A stretch of 64,000 bases of DNA. Origin: Alcaligenaceae bacterium. Its GTDB lineage: Bacteria; Pseudomonadota; Gammaproteobacteria; Burkholderiales; Burkholderiaceae_B. The notes beneath the pieces were generated by a model. The model saw nothing but the letters and a program-made list of their open reading frames with translations. It had not been told where the DNA came from and made no database searches. Every line of letters begins with the position of its first letter. The first letter of the stretch is position 1. The DNA lies in NCBI GenBank assembly GCA_013416445.1, contig JACCER010000002.1, forward strand, positions 1-64,000, written 5' to 3'. Positions 54,597 to 64,000 of the stretch are shown here, piece after piece. The position numbers and the translations under genes were made by a program.

Positions 54597-55457
54597 TCAC
54601 TCTTTGGCCGCAGCCGTCGGCAGGCGGGCGATGCCGCTCATGCCTGGAAGCAGCTCGCCTGGCGCCTCATTCAAGCTGGCTTCCAGTTCAATGGTCTGCG
54701 CCACGGCATCGATACGCGCGTTGACTGCCGACACCCGCGCCACATAGCTGCGGCCTGTTTCCAGAATATCGACCTCGATGGGCATACCTATTGTTATCTG
54801 CCGCAGCATGCGCGAAGGCGCGTTTAACCGCAGCTTCAAGGGGCCGTCGCTGACCAGCTCAACCAAGGGCGCGCCAATGTTGACCCCCTGGTGCGGCTTA
54901 ACATGCACCTTAACCACTCGACCATCGAAGGGCGCTCTCACTACACAGTGCGCCAGTTGCGCCTGCGATACCTCGATGGCGGCAGCGCTTTTATGCACTT
55001 CGGCACGGGCCATTGACACTTCCAGGTCGCCCGCTGCTTTCAGTTTGTGCAACCGCTGCTTGACACCCAGGGTTTCGCGCGCGGCCGTGTTCTCGGCCCG
55101 TGCCATCTTCAGGCGCGCTTCGGATTCGTTGCAATCGAAGCTTACCAAGGGTTGACCGGCCTTGACCGGCGCGCCCAGGCTGGCGTCCAAAGCCACGATA
55201 CGCCCCACTATCTGGGATGCCAGCGTCGTTTCCAACTGGGGGCTAAGCAATACGCGAATGGCATTCGGATCCTGGAAGCCCGATGCAGGGGCTGAAGCAA
55301 GCGCAGGCAACGGCGGCATGGCTGGCACCGAAAGACGATCGGAACCCTGTGCCGCCGCCGTGCCCAGACCCAGCATCAACAGCACTGCCATCAGTCGGCG
55401 GTGCGTAGCGATTTTGCCACCCGCGAGCGGGCGGCTGTCTACATGACTATGATTCAT
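54597..55457 (-). CDS. HlyD/RND-type periplasmic adaptor protein
   Basis: 286 residues, membrane-fusion protein. Signal/anchor (RRLMAVLLMLGLGTAAAQ), lipoyl domain halves (LASQIVGRIVALDASLGAPV and CVVRAPFDGRVVKVHVKPHQ), coiled coil between them (about 125-165) and C-terminal beta-barrel (LNEAPGELLPGMSGIARLP). The start MNHSHVDSRPLAG at 55457, 5 bp after the TolC-like stop, is preferred; the frame opens at 55586 within the tolC-like gene. It should link the inner-membrane part to the TolC-like channel. Confidence 0.85.
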   Translation of the reverse strand: MNHSHVDSRPLAGGKIATHRRLMAVLLMLGLGTAAAQGSDRLSVPAMPPLPALASAPASGFQDPNAIRVLLSPQLETTLASQIVGRIVALDASLGAPVKAGQPLVSFDCNESEARLKMARAENTAARETLGVKQRLHKLKAAGDLEVSMARAEVHKSAAAIEVSQAQLAHCVVRAPFDGRVVKVHVKPHQGVNIGAPLVELVSDGPLKLRLNAPSRMLRQITIGMPIEVDILETGRSYVARVSAVNARIDAVAQTIELEASLNEAPGELLPGMSGIARLPTAAAKE

Positions 55458-55462
55458 AGGTT

Positions 55463-57085
55463 TTATTGCGCCTCTCGCAGTCCGACCCGGACGACAGGCA
55501 ATGCAGCCGGCGCAGGCGCAACGGTGGAAACCGCGGGCGCCGAGGCTGCAGCGCGCGCACCCGCACCGAAGACTTCCTGCTGCCACTGGCGCGTAGTGTC
55601 GGCAATAGCGTTAGCCAGCGTCTTGACATCGTGGTCTTCCACCGCTTCGGGCAAGACATCCAGGCCTACCGAGTTGTAGAGCCGGCCCCAGGCAGCCTGT
55701 GCGTTAGAGTACGACGCATAGCGCTGGTATTCAGCCAGCAGAGCACGAGCCTCGGCACGGATGACTTCCAGCTCCGACTGGAAGCGGCTATGTTCGGCGG
55801 CTTCAGCGTATTTCAGAAGTTGCTGGTCGACACGCAGGCTTTCCTGGGCGAAATCAAGTTCGGACACAGCCAGGCCATAGCGCTGGATACCCACGCGAAC
55901 CTGAGTCAGCACGGCCATGGAAAGCGCCATGCGGCGCATATCGTCAGTCTGATTCTGGTGCGCATGCGCACGCTTAAGCGCAGGCCACTGTGTCAGCTTC
56001 AGAATATTCCACGACAGACGCAAGCCAGTATCCACCCAGTTGGCGTTGTAGTTATAGGCGTTGGAATCATAATGGATGCCGGCATCCAGATTGAGGTTGG
56101 GCCACAGCAACAGCTTGGCCGCCTTGATATCGTTTTCCGTGACGCGCTTGCGATACCACTCTTCCATGATTTCCGGACGGCGTTCCAGGGCCATGGTTTC
56201 CAGCATATCGAAGTTGGTGGGTACTTGCGGCAAGGGCTGCTCGGCTTCGTCCGCCAAGGTATAAGGTGTTCCTGGCGCTATCGACATCAGCGCACTCAGT
56301 TCAGCACGGGCCAACTCCAGATCCTGGCGACGCAAAGTCAACAGGTTCACGGCATCAAGCAAGGCCCGTTGATAGGCCAGCACTTCCTGGCGCGGCATCA
56401 AGCCCTGGCTTTCTATTGCGCGGGCATGTACCAACGCTTTGTTTACCCGCACCAGCAAGCTGTCGACACGGCCCAGCAGCTTCTGCGCACCCAGCGCTCG
56501 CCAGTAACTGTTACGCACGTCTTGCATGACGTTTTGTATGACTTTGCGACGGCGCTCCTCGGCCATCAGCACCTGGTCGGCTTTCTGCTGGGCACGGTAA
56601 TAAGACACCCCAAAGTCCAGCACATTCCATGAAAAAGTCAGGTCCGCCAAGCGCCGCTCACGTTCTTGCGAGGTGGAAGGACGCAGCGTCTGGATACGAT
56701 CCTCAATGCCGATGGATTGACCGCCAGAATCATTATTGCGGTTGACGTAGCCCGCACTGGCCACGACTTGCGGCAACATCTCGAAGGTAGATACATCATG
56801 CAAGCTCTTGGAAAGCGCGGTTTCCATCAGCTTAAGCTTGTAGTCCAGGTTGTACTTCAGCGCGCGCGCCGTGGCTTCATGAAAACCAATGGGCGCCGCG
56901 ATGGCTTCCTGGCTGGCGTACATCTGCAGGCGGTCTTGCGCCACACGCGCCTTGATCTCATCGTCGGTAAAAGCCACGGGCTGGATGGCGCCGCAGCCCG
57001 CCAGAATCAAGAAAACACAAGACACTGCTAATGAGCGGACAGGAATCTTTCGGCCACGCGACGGGCTGGACAGAGTTACAGACAT
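55463..57085 (-). CDS. TolC-family outer-membrane channel lipoprotein
   Basis: 540 residues. Lipoprotein signal with lipobox LILAGC (Cys about residue 31). Two outer-membrane efflux repeats: LTFSWNVLDFGVSYYRAQQK and, in the second half, DTGLRLSWNILKLTQWPALK, both with the family's hydrophobic-aromatic strands and long helices (QNVMQDVRNSYWRALGAQKL). Forms the trimeric outer-membrane duct for the export complex. The start at 57085 fits the lipoprotein signal; the frame opens at 57130. 41 bp after the giant protein gene. Confidence 0.88.
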   Translation of the reverse strand: MSVTLSSPSRGRKIPVRSLAVSCVFLILAGCGAIQPVAFTDDEIKARVAQDRLQMYASQEAIAAPIGFHEATARALKYNLDYKLKLMETALSKSLHDVSTFEMLPQVVASAGYVNRNNDSGGQSIGIEDRIQTLRPSTSQERERRLADLTFSWNVLDFGVSYYRAQQKADQVLMAEERRRKVIQNVMQDVRNSYWRALGAQKLLGRVDSLLVRVNKALVHARAIESQGLMPRQEVLAYQRALLDAVNLLTLRRQDLELARAELSALMSIAPGTPYTLADEAEQPLPQVPTNFDMLETMALERRPEIMEEWYRKRVTENDIKAAKLLLWPNLNLDAGIHYDSNAYNYNANWVDTGLRLSWNILKLTQWPALKRAHAHQNQTDDMRRMALSMAVLTQVRVGIQRYGLAVSELDFAQESLRVDQQLLKYAEAAEHSRFQSELEVIRAEARALLAEYQRYASYSNAQAAWGRLYNSVGLDVLPEAVEDHDVKTLANAIADTTRQWQQEVFGAGARAAASAPAVSTVAPAPAALPVVRVGLREAQ

Positions 57086-57126
57086 AGTTTTAGCTTCTTC
57101 TCGGATAAATGGAAATAACTGTGAAA

Positions 57127-60100
57127 TCACGACAAATCCTTGGGAGCATGCAGGGCTACAGGCAAGCGCCCGCTGCCACCGCGCAGTTGCTCGCTGAAAG
57201 ACGGCGCTGCGTGGCTGATCTGCCTGGCCTCCGCAAGCTGGTTATCTTCGGTAGTGGCCGGCGTCAGCGTGAGATCGTCGGCACTGGCTTGCTCGCCGGC
57301 ATCTGTGCCGCCCTGGCCATCACCCACAGCCGCTTGGTCTTGCTGTGGTTCGGGCCGAGCTTGCGTGGGTGCAAGCGCAGTTGGCAGAGGCGGAGCCAAG
57401 TCAGGTATTGGCAGCTCACCATCGGCGCCCAGCCCAATACGGCCCAAGCGGCCCAATACCACAGCATCAATGAAGTCGCTCTGGCCTTGCGCGCTGCGCA
57501 CGGCATGCTCCACGAACAAGTTAGGATCCTGACCCAGCCCCGAACCTATCGATACACTGCCCACCACGCCGGGTTGCGACCAGAAGGTGTTGGACTGCGA
57601 ACGGAAATCCGTTGCCCGGCGTTCGTTCTGTGCTTCTTGCACCTCACGGTTCACATAGACAATGGGGTGGAATGGCAGCGCCACGCGCGGCAACTTGTTG
57701 TAGACGCCGCCATCAAAGAACACACTGGGGTCACGCACCTGATCGCCACGCACCGGACTACGTGCGTTCAAAGCAGCCTGATGAATTGAAGATGACCCTG
57801 CCGAGGCGGACGGAGAGAAAGTTGTCCCTGTCCCAGGATTCGTCGGATAGTAATAGCGGATGTCATCCTGGGGATCAACAGGCTGCGGAGTACCGGGGCC
57901 CTCGCCAGGCGTACCGCCCCCGCCTTCCGGATCGATCGGGCTCACTGGCTCCGACGGATCAACGGGATCAGCCGACCCCACGACGATGGTGACCACAGCC
58001 TTTTCCGTGACTCCGCCACTGGTCACCGTATAGGTAAAGGTATCTTCGCCCACGAAACCGGGGCTGGGCGTGTAAGTGATACTGCCATCGGGATGCACCG
58101 TTACCGTGCCATTGGACGGGCCATCACCCGGCTCCACCGACACCTTGGGGTTGTCGCCTTCAAAGCTATCGTTATCCAACGGGTCGATGACAACGGGCAC
58201 ATCCACCGTTGTCGTCGTGCGGTCATTCACCGCATCAGGCACCGGCGTAACGGTAATGGTCAGCGTGGACGTATCCGTGCTGCCCTTGCCGTCCGTTATG
58301 GTGTAGCCAATAGGCGGCACCGAACCGTTCCAGTCAGGCACCGGCACAAAGGTGTAGCCGCCATCCTTGCCCAACGTGATCGTGCCCACGCCGGGAATAT
58401 CCACCGTACTGCCCGGCGAATAGGTCTTGCCTTGCACCGTGAAGTCGGTCACCTCGACGGGATGCCCATCAGGATCGCGATCATTGGTCAGTACATTGCC
58501 TGTAGCCGGGGTATCTTCCGGCACGGTATTCATGTCGGGCTGGGCCACAGGCGGCTGGTTGGTTACCGTGATGGTGACCGTAGCCGTTTCCGTGGTGCCG
58601 CCGCTGGTTACGGTATAGGTGAAGGTGTCTTCGCCTATGAAGCCAGGATTGGGGGTGTAGGTGATGGTGCCATCGGGGTGTACTGTGATCGTGCCGTTGG
58701 AAGGACCATCGCCTGACCCCACCGACACCTTGGGGTCCTTGCCTTCAAAGGAATCGTTATTCAGCGGATCAATGACGACGGGTACATCGACCGTCGTTGT
58801 CGTGCGGTCATCTACCGCATCGGGTACGGGTGTGACGGTAATGGTCAGCGTGGATGTGGCCGTGCCGCCATTGCCATCGTCTACGGTATAAGTAATGAGC
58901 GGCACCGAACCGTTCCAGTCGGGAACCGGTGTAAAGATATAGCTGCCGTCCTCGTAGATGGTGATGGTGCCCACGTCGGGGATACTCGTCGTGCCGGGTA
59001 TGCCGGGCTTTACCACAACTGTCGTGTCGCCCACCACAAATTGCGTCACCTTCAAGGTATCACCTGCGTCCGGGTCGCTATCGGGCTGATCCCCCGGTCC
59101 ACCATCCTTGATCACGTTACCCGATACAGGCGTGTCTTCCGGCGTCGTGCGCACATCGGGGTTAGCCACCGGATCGGAGTTGCCGTATATGGTGATGGTC
59201 AGCGTGGCCATGGCGGTATCGCCATCGGCATCGGTGATGGTGTAGGTGAAGATGTCGGTCAGAGGAGCGTCACTGCCCTTAAGCGCCTTAACGTCTCGAT
59301 TTTCAAGATTGAGTTCGTAGGTGTACTGGCCATTGGCTCCCAGGATCAGCTTGCCATATTGACCCGTTATTCCATCAGGACCAAGACCCGAACCGTCGAT
59401 CGGCACGTCTCCTGCATTGACCAGTTCACCCACGGCCACCCCGGTAACCGGGCTATCAGGATCACGGGGCCGATCTGCACCGATCTCGTCATTGGTGAAG
59501 ACGTTGCCTTCCGCTTCGGGCTGAGAACGCGTTACCCCGTTCCCGTCATGCTCCGCCTGCGGTGTGTCGTCGATGATCTGGATGTCGAGCGTACCTGTAC
59601 CTGGATCACCCGTCTTGCCGCTCACTTTCAAAGCTATGGAATCAATCTTGTCATCGCCGTTAGCAGGATCGCTGTGATCCACCCGACCCTTCAAGGTATA
59701 GCGATACTCAATCGTACCTTCGCGCGGCGCATTCGGGTTCTGGCCTTCTGCAGGCTTAAAGCCAATAATTTCTAGCGTGCCGTGTTCGGTAGTGATGGCG
59801 ATAGGACTATTGCTGGAAGCGTTCTTCAGCTTGTCCAGCGTGATGTTCTCACTGCCTATCGTCACCGAATCTATGCCGCTGTGAGCCTTGACGGTAATAT
59901 TGCCTGTAACAACATCGCTGTCGTCGTCATCGCTACCAGAACGCAAGCCCTTTTCATCGACGGTGTTGTGACCATTGGCATCAACCGTTCCGTTATGGTC
60001 TTCAGGCACGATAGATGATGGCTTTGGTTCAGCACCCGTTATGGTAATGATGAGTTCAGCGGTAGCTACCCCGTTACCACCATCGCTCAGGGTGTACTCA

Positions 60101-63100
60101 AAGCTTTCCTTCAAATCTGGATCAGTCTTACCCTGACCATAAACATCGGGGTTGTTCTTGTCCAGGTCATACGTATAGGTGCCGTCAGGATGAACGGTCA
60201 ACACGCCGTATTTACCCTGGATGATGACATCACCATCTTTGACTTCGACAGATGAGGTGTCATTACCGTGACCGGGCGTCTTGACTTCGATATTGACGAT
60301 TTTCAGATCACCGTAGGGGGTATCCGGGTCGCTGTCTGGCGTACCAGTGGAGCCAGCACCCTCTCCATCGATCGACGTGCCCGCGATCAGATTGCCTGTA
60401 ACCTTGTCCTTTTGATTGGTCAGTGTGTTTTTATCTTCAACTGCCGTGGGCGGGTCGTTAGCTGCGATCAGAGTAATAGTGCCGGTAACCACAGCACTCA
60501 GAGGACTGGGGCCGCCTGCGTTCTTGCCTGCCCCCTGAACGTTATTGCCATCACTAAGCGTTACCGTGAAGTCCAGCGAACTCCTGGAGCTGTCCTCCCC
60601 CTTGAGGTTGGTAGGATCGTCAGTGGTATGAACGTAAGTCACTGCAGCCAAGATGGCTTGCACCTGTGCGGTGGTGGCACCTTCGGTAAGCTCTATGGTC
60701 AACATGCCCGTCTCGGCGTTGTAAACAGGCGCGCCGTTCGTGACATCCATGCCATCCATCGGTGCTACGCTCAGCCCATCGCCTGATATGGGGTTGGTCA
60801 GCTTTACTTCGATCTTACCTGCGCCGAAGATGTCTTTATTGACACCGCCAATACCATCCGTCGTGCTCAGGTCGTCATCGCCCACTTTGACATCAGTAAG
60901 CAGCTTTACTTCAATAGCATTGCCGCTACCTGTAACACCGTCTTTTTCCCATGCCTCGACTTCTATACCCGTCGTTTTATCGCCAACGGTCAAGGTGGGT
61001 GGGTCGTTCTCGGGCGTCACTTCCACAGTCAGCGTCACACCAGCTTCGCTATACGGCGTGGTTCCACCGGCCTTATCGTCCGCAACATCAACTCTGTCGC
61101 CAGACTTCGCTGTGCCTGTGCCGTCTATCAAGCGCACAGTCACAGAAGCATCAGGCGTGCCGTTATAGTTTGCATTCGGTACAAAGCGAAGCTGGTCGTT
61201 AGGGGTCAGCACAAAAGCACTGCCGTCTGTGATGCCATCCGGCAAATCCGTCCAGCCTGAACCATTATCGTACTGCCAGGTACCGTTTTCAGAATCACTC
61301 ACACCGACAATCGCCACCCCGGCGAAGCCGTTTTTGTCGGAACCACCCGCTACCTCATCGGCGTTGTCGTTGAAATATTGCTTGAAAAGATCTTCTACTT
61401 TATTAGGCTCGACAGGATTCTGTTTGTCTTCGCCGACAGTGATCTTAGGCTCATTAAGGTCCTTATTGATCGTGGGCGCGTCGTTGATCGCATTCACTTG
61501 TGTGCCCAGCGCGACCGTATCAGCACTGTAGAGGCTGGTATTACCTACACCACCGCCTGTGGTGATGTTTACTACCTTGCCAGATATCAGATCCTCGACC
61601 ACGGAAGAAGTGCTATCACCGTTATCGTTATTTTCCACCAGCCGCACGGTCAGATCGCCCGGCGTACCGTTCCAGTCTTTATTGGGAACAAACTGAATAG
61701 CCGTACCCTTATCAAGCAACAGGGCCGATCCATCACCTACCGTTGTGGGGATATCAACCCATTTCGAAGTCAATCTGTCGTAGTACTGCCACTTGCCATG
61801 ATCACCAAGGGCGTCATTACCAACCACAGCCACGCCCCAGAAGACGTCGGGCTTCGTGCCATCTACTGCATCAACGCCAGTACGACTGGGATTATCAATT
61901 TGGTCGCGGCTGTCGTCGAAATACTTGTCGAACAAGTCAGCTACTGTATTTTTCTGGCCCGGTGTAGGCGCAGCAGAATTACTAAAATCCTCATCTACTG
62001 CTGTCAGGATTTCTTTGGCCCCTGTTTGCCCGCCAGGTAGAACCACCACTGGTGCATCGTTGGTTGGTGCCACGGTAAACGTCAGCGTGCGCTCTGTGAT
62101 GATGGCAGGCTTGCCACCGTAGTCCCCTATTTTAAAGCTATTGCCGTTCTCCGAAGCCGGGGGCGTGGGGGGAGTAACACCCGTATTGCCTCTGTCATTC
62201 ACCGTAACCTTGAAGTCAAAACTGCCGTTCCAGTCATGATCCTGGGCATTGTCACCCGCTCCATCCACGTCAGGCAGATTGATGATAACGCTGGACATCC
62301 AAGCGTTAATTTCAGCCAAAGTACCGCTCAGGGTGATGGTTTTGTCGCCATCACTTAAAGTGCCATTATCATTATTTGCGAAAGTAAATCCATCCGGCAA
62401 GGTGACTGTGACATCCAATATGTCATCGGGTTGCGCGTCCTGATCGTATATGGTCAAGCCTTTCAACGTGACGGTATTCTTGTCAACCGTTTCTACATCA
62501 GTCAGCGTGTTCTTGTCTGATTCGTAATCGCCATTAATACCGATTACAGCCGGGTCATTCTGGGAGGATATGTAAAGATCGCGCGTGGCACTGGCCACGT
62601 TGAAGATACCGAAATCCGCAGCCTTAGTCTCGCCGTAGACATCGAATGTGTTGGCAGAAACCTCAGGCAATGGGTCAGTGCCTTGCTGGTTTACCGCGCC
62701 ACCATTGGCCAGAGGCTTATCATTACCACCCGTGCGTAGCACCCACTCGTCGTTAGCATTCTTTTCGTACAAGCGATCATCAACGATGACTTCCAGCTTG
62801 TAATTGCCGTCTAGGTTTGAGTTTCCGGCGTTGACAAACTGCACTTGCAGATTGTCCAGATAAGCTTGTACCTGTTCCAGCGTGCCATAGATACGCAAAA
62901 CCCCGCTTTCGCCCTTAAGAACCTTGTCCAACTCAGCGCCTTGTGCATTGCTCGAGCCAAAGCTGATGCCCGAACCAATATAGGCCTGCTCATTCAACGG
63001 CTTGCCATCCTTGTCGGTGATCCGCACCGTTACCTGGATCTTGCCATTTTCTTCACCTGAAGGCACGTCATAACCATCATTCGCGTCCACATCTGATAAC

Positions 63101-64000
63101 ACGAACTTCCCGGCATCAAACGGTTCAGCCGAATCAATGGTCAGCGTCCCGCCTTCTGGCTTAGCAATGCTGGGCGCGTCGTTAACGGCATTGACGGTAA
63201 GGGCGATGGTTTTTACATCGTCGGCATTTTTAACGCTTTCATTGCTGGTACTTGCCCCTTCATTACTACCAATCACCGAGCCGCCCGAGTCAGGGCTACC
63301 GGAATTGACAAATCCCTTCTCGGACAAAGTCACTGTTAAGGTAACGTCGCCAGCGACACTCTCCCCATTGACGTCATGGTTGACGTCCTTGGCTGTGGTG
63401 TAGAAAACGCCCACGCCACTAACAGTAGACTTCAAATACGCATCTAAGTCGGCCTGAGTGCCGGTCAAGGTAATGCTGCCACTGCCATTGCCGCTGACAG
63501 TGACGCCAGATGGCAGGCCACGGGCATCCAAAGTACCGTAGAGAGCGTCGTTGTCGCCTGTAGAAATCGTTACAGTAAGCGGAGTCTCGAAAGTGGTTGA
63601 CTCGCGGTCTGTCACCGTCCAGCCATTACCTGTAATCTTGTAGGGCACATCTTCGTTGACGGTCAACGGGCCGGATACGGCAAGCTCAGGCTTGTCGTTC
63701 ACCGAGGATACCCAGATGTCTTGGTGAGACACAGCTAGGTTGAAGCTGCCTTCTAGCGTGGTGGTAGAATCTATCGTCCATTTGTACTCTGTTACATCCA
63801 CTACCGGCAAACCATCTTTGTGGTTTTTATCACCGCCGTTGGCGATAACGCCAGCACCACCATTCCGGTGTTTACCATCACTGTCAAGGCGGTCATCTAC
63901 TATCACCTCCAGCCTGTAAATGCCGTCAGGGACAGCTCCAGAAAAGCCAACTTTCAGCCCCTCCAGCGCTGTATTAACGTCTTTAACCGACCCAGTCAGT
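57127..64000 (-). CDS. Giant VCBS/cadherin-like repeat surface protein (5' end outside window)
   Basis: The minus-strand frame stays open from the right edge to a stop at 57127, giving at least 2290 residues; the N-terminus is missing. From the N side: several bacterial cadherin-like domains with LTGSVKDVNTALEGLKVGF and TLSGTLAEINAWMSSVIINL patterns; two copies of a module containing WQYDNGSGWTDLPDGI and FVPNANYNGTPD; VCBS domains (GKYGVLTVHPDGTYTYDLDK, GQYGKLILGANGQYTYELNL); then tandem-95-like repeats (VPDWNGSVP, GEDTFTYTVTSGG). The last about 260 residues are Pro/Gln/Ala-rich and end LPVALHAPKDLS. I see no RTX nonapeptides (GGxGxDxUx) near the C-terminus. Probably a surface adhesin exported by the genes downstream. 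Confidence 0.9.
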   Translation of the reverse strand, partial: LTGSVKDVNTALEGLKVGFSGAVPDGIYRLEVIVDDRLDSDGKHRNGGAGVIANGGDKNHKDGLPVVDVTEYKWTIDSTTTLEGSFNLAVSHQDIWVSSVNDKPELAVSGPLTVNEDVPYKITGNGWTVTDRESTTFETPLTVTISTGDNDALYGTLDARGLPSGVTVSGNGSGSITLTGTQADLDAYLKSTVSGVGVFYTTAKDVNHDVNGESVAGDVTLTVTLSEKGFVNSGSPDSGGSVIGSNEGASTSNESVKNADDVKTIALTVNAVNDAPSIAKPEGGTLTIDSAEPFDAGKFVLSDVDANDGYDVPSGEENGKIQVTVRITDKDGKPLNEQAYIGSGISFGSSNAQGAELDKVLKGESGVLRIYGTLEQVQAYLDNLQVQFVNAGNSNLDGNYKLEVIVDDRLYEKNANDEWVLRTGGNDKPLANGGAVNQQGTDPLPEVSANTFDVYGETKAADFGIFNVASATRDLYISSQNDPAVIGINGDYESDKNTLTDVETVDKNTVTLKGLTIYDQDAQPDDILDVTVTLPDGFTFANNDNGTLSDGDKTITLSGTLAEINAWMSSVIINLPDVDGAGDNAQDHDWNGSFDFKVTVNDRGNTGVTPPTPPASENGNSFKIGDYGGKPAIITERTLTFTVAPTNDAPVVVLPGGQTGAKEILTAVDEDFSNSAAPTPGQKNTVADLFDKYFDDSRDQIDNPSRTGVDAVDGTKPDVFWGVAVVGNDALGDHGKWQYYDRLTSKWVDIPTTVGDGSALLLDKGTAIQFVPNKDWNGTPGDLTVRLVENNDNGDSTSSVVEDLISGKVVNITTGGGVGNTSLYSADTVALGTQVNAINDAPTINKDLNEPKITVGEDKQNPVEPNKVEDLFKQYFNDNADEVAGGSDKNGFAGVAIVGVSDSENGTWQYDNGSGWTDLPDGITDGSAFVLTPNDQLRFVPNANYNGTPDASVTVRLIDGTGTAKSGDRVDVADDKAGGTTPYSEAGVTLTVEVTPENDPPTLTVGDKTTGIEVEAWEKDGVTGSGNAIEVKLLTDVKVGDDDLSTTDGIGGVNKDIFGAGKIEVKLTNPISGDGLSVAPMDGMDVTNGAPVYNAETGMLTIELTEGATTAQVQAILAAVTYVHTTDDPTNLKGEDSSRSSLDFTVTLSDGNNVQGAGKNAGGPSPLSAVVTGTITLIAANDPPTAVEDKNTLTNQKDKVTGNLIAGTSIDGEGAGSTGTPDSDPDTPYGDLKIVNIEVKTPGHGNDTSSVEVKDGDVIIQGKYGVLTVHPDGTYTYDLDKNNPDVYGQGKTDPDLKESFEYTLSDGGNGVATAELIITITGAEPKPSSIVPEDHNGTVDANGHNTVDEKGLRSGSDDDDSDVVTGNITVKAHSGIDSVTIGSENITLDKLKNASSNSPIAITTEHGTLEIIGFKPAEGQNPNAPREGTIEYRYTLKGRVDHSDPANGDDKIDSIALKVSGKTGDPGTGTLDIQIIDDTPQAEHDGNGVTRSQPEAEGNVFTNDEIGADRPRDPDSPVTGVAVGELVNAGDVPIDGSGLGPDGITGQYGKLILGANGQYTYELNLENRDVKALKGSDAPLTDIFTYTITDADGDTAMATLTITIYGNSDPVANPDVRTTPEDTPVSGNVIKDGGPGDQPDSDPDAGDTLKVTQFVVGDTTVVVKPGIPGTTSIPDVGTITIYEDGSYIFTPVPDWNGSVPLITYTVDDGNGGTATSTLTITVTPVPDAVDDRTTTTVDVPVVIDPLNNDSFEGKDPKVSVGSGDGPSNGTITVHPDGTITYTPNPGFIGEDTFTYTVTSGGTTETATVTITVTNQPPVAQPDMNTVPEDTPATGNVLTNDRDPDGHPVEVTDFTVQGKTYSPGSTVDIPGVGTITLGKDGGYTFVPVPDWNGSVPPIGYTITDGKGSTDTSTLTITVTPVPDAVNDRTTTTVDVPVVIDPLDNDSFEGDNPKVSVEPGDGPSNGTVTVHPDGSITYTPSPGFVGEDTFTYTVTSGGVTEKAVVTIVVGSADPVDPSEPVSPIDPEGGGGTPGEGPGTPQPVDPQDDIRYYYPTNPGTGTTFSPSASAGSSSIHQAALNARSPVRGDQVRDPSVFFDGGVYNKLPRVALPFHPIVYVNREVQEAQNERRATDFRSQSNTFWSQPGVVGSVSIGSGLGQDPNLFVEHAVRSAQGQSDFIDAVVLGRLGRIGLGADGELPIPDLAPPLPTALAPTQARPEPQQDQAAVGDGQGGTDAGEQASADDLTLTPATTEDNQLAEARQISHAAPSFSEQLRGGSGRLPVALHAPKDLS
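57960..59140 (-). repeat. 585-bp tandem repeats inside the giant repeat protein gene
   Basis: Two adjacent units of about 585 bp (195 codons) are recognisable: the segment around PVPDAVDDRTTTTVDVPVVI near 58800 recurs at 58215 with few changes, as do VPVPDWNGSVP and GEDTFTYTVTSGG. Equivalent bases are exactly 585 bp apart (58806 and 58221). Such tandem units can expand or contract by recombination. Confidence 0.8.

Noticed and set aside
59041-59775. Plus-strand frames opposite the giant repeat gene
   Set aside because: Several long antisense frames arise from the biased codon use of the repeats; Val/Arg/Ile-rich products without known domains.

Overview
The window looks like a chromosomal segment of a betaproteobacterium of the Alcaligenaceae (Bordetella / Achromobacter / Pusillimonas type). 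Evidence for this is the Bug-family solute receptor, the imuA-imuB-dnaE2 cassette, the sufR-sufBCDSUT operon beside an Atm1-type ABC exporter, the rpmI-rplT-pheS-pheT-ihfA-merR order, and a moderately high GC content. This placement rests on gene content read by eye, not on a database search.

Layout. 1-210: promoter and antitermination leader of an rRNA operon reading out of the left edge (the 16S gene itself is outside). 210-990: non-coding, repeat-rich DNA. 1-9.6 kb: mixed housekeeping genes (thioesterase, YeeE/YedE sulfur transporter, ferritin-like di-iron protein, exported nucleosidase-like protein, MFS transporter, PBP7-type endopeptidase, NRDE protein, small exported protein). 9.6-15.6 kb: esterase, then the SOS mutagenesis cassette imuA-imuB-dnaE2 behind a LexA box; a second, perfect LexA box precedes the PBP7-like gene. 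15.8-19.0 kb: enoyl-CoA hydratase/Bug receptor pair, then a small accessory patch (IS3 remnant, RelE/XRE toxin-antitoxin pair) ending at tRNA-Pro(GGG). 19.2-25.4 kb: Ktr potassium uptake, Old Yellow Enzyme, lipoprotein, GatB/YqeY protein, a frameshifted curlin-like gene and a LuxR-type regulator with a non-canonical receiver domain. 25.5-33.7 kb: complete SUF iron-sulfur operon with its Rrf2 regulator and operator, plus an Atm1-like exporter. 34-41.4 kb: ECF sigma/anti-sigma pair, a serine dehydratase pseudogene with several internal deletions, and an acid/acyl-CoA catabolic group (LysR, SDR, FMN alpha-hydroxyacid oxidase, two acyl-CoA dehydrogenases). 41.8-48.5 kb: merR, ihfA, pheT, pheS, rplT, rpmI, yifB.

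48.8-64.0 kb (minus strand, running in from the right edge) is the most unusual part: a giant VCBS/cadherin-like repeat protein (at least 2290 residues, start not in the window), a TolC-like lipoprotein, two HlyD-type adaptors (one with a cytosolic GAF-like N-terminus), a polytopic M50 metalloprotease-HlyD fusion, and a 731-residue exported protein of unknown family. The genes are tightly spaced and share a strand. In the visible part there is an outer-membrane channel and three adaptor-like proteins but no ABC ATPase, so the M50 protein may take the inner-membrane place of the usual type I exporter. This is inference, limited by the cut at the right edge.

Intergenic spaces carry a dispersed hairpin family (arms like TCGGATTACGC / GCGTAATCCGA), seen at least six times.
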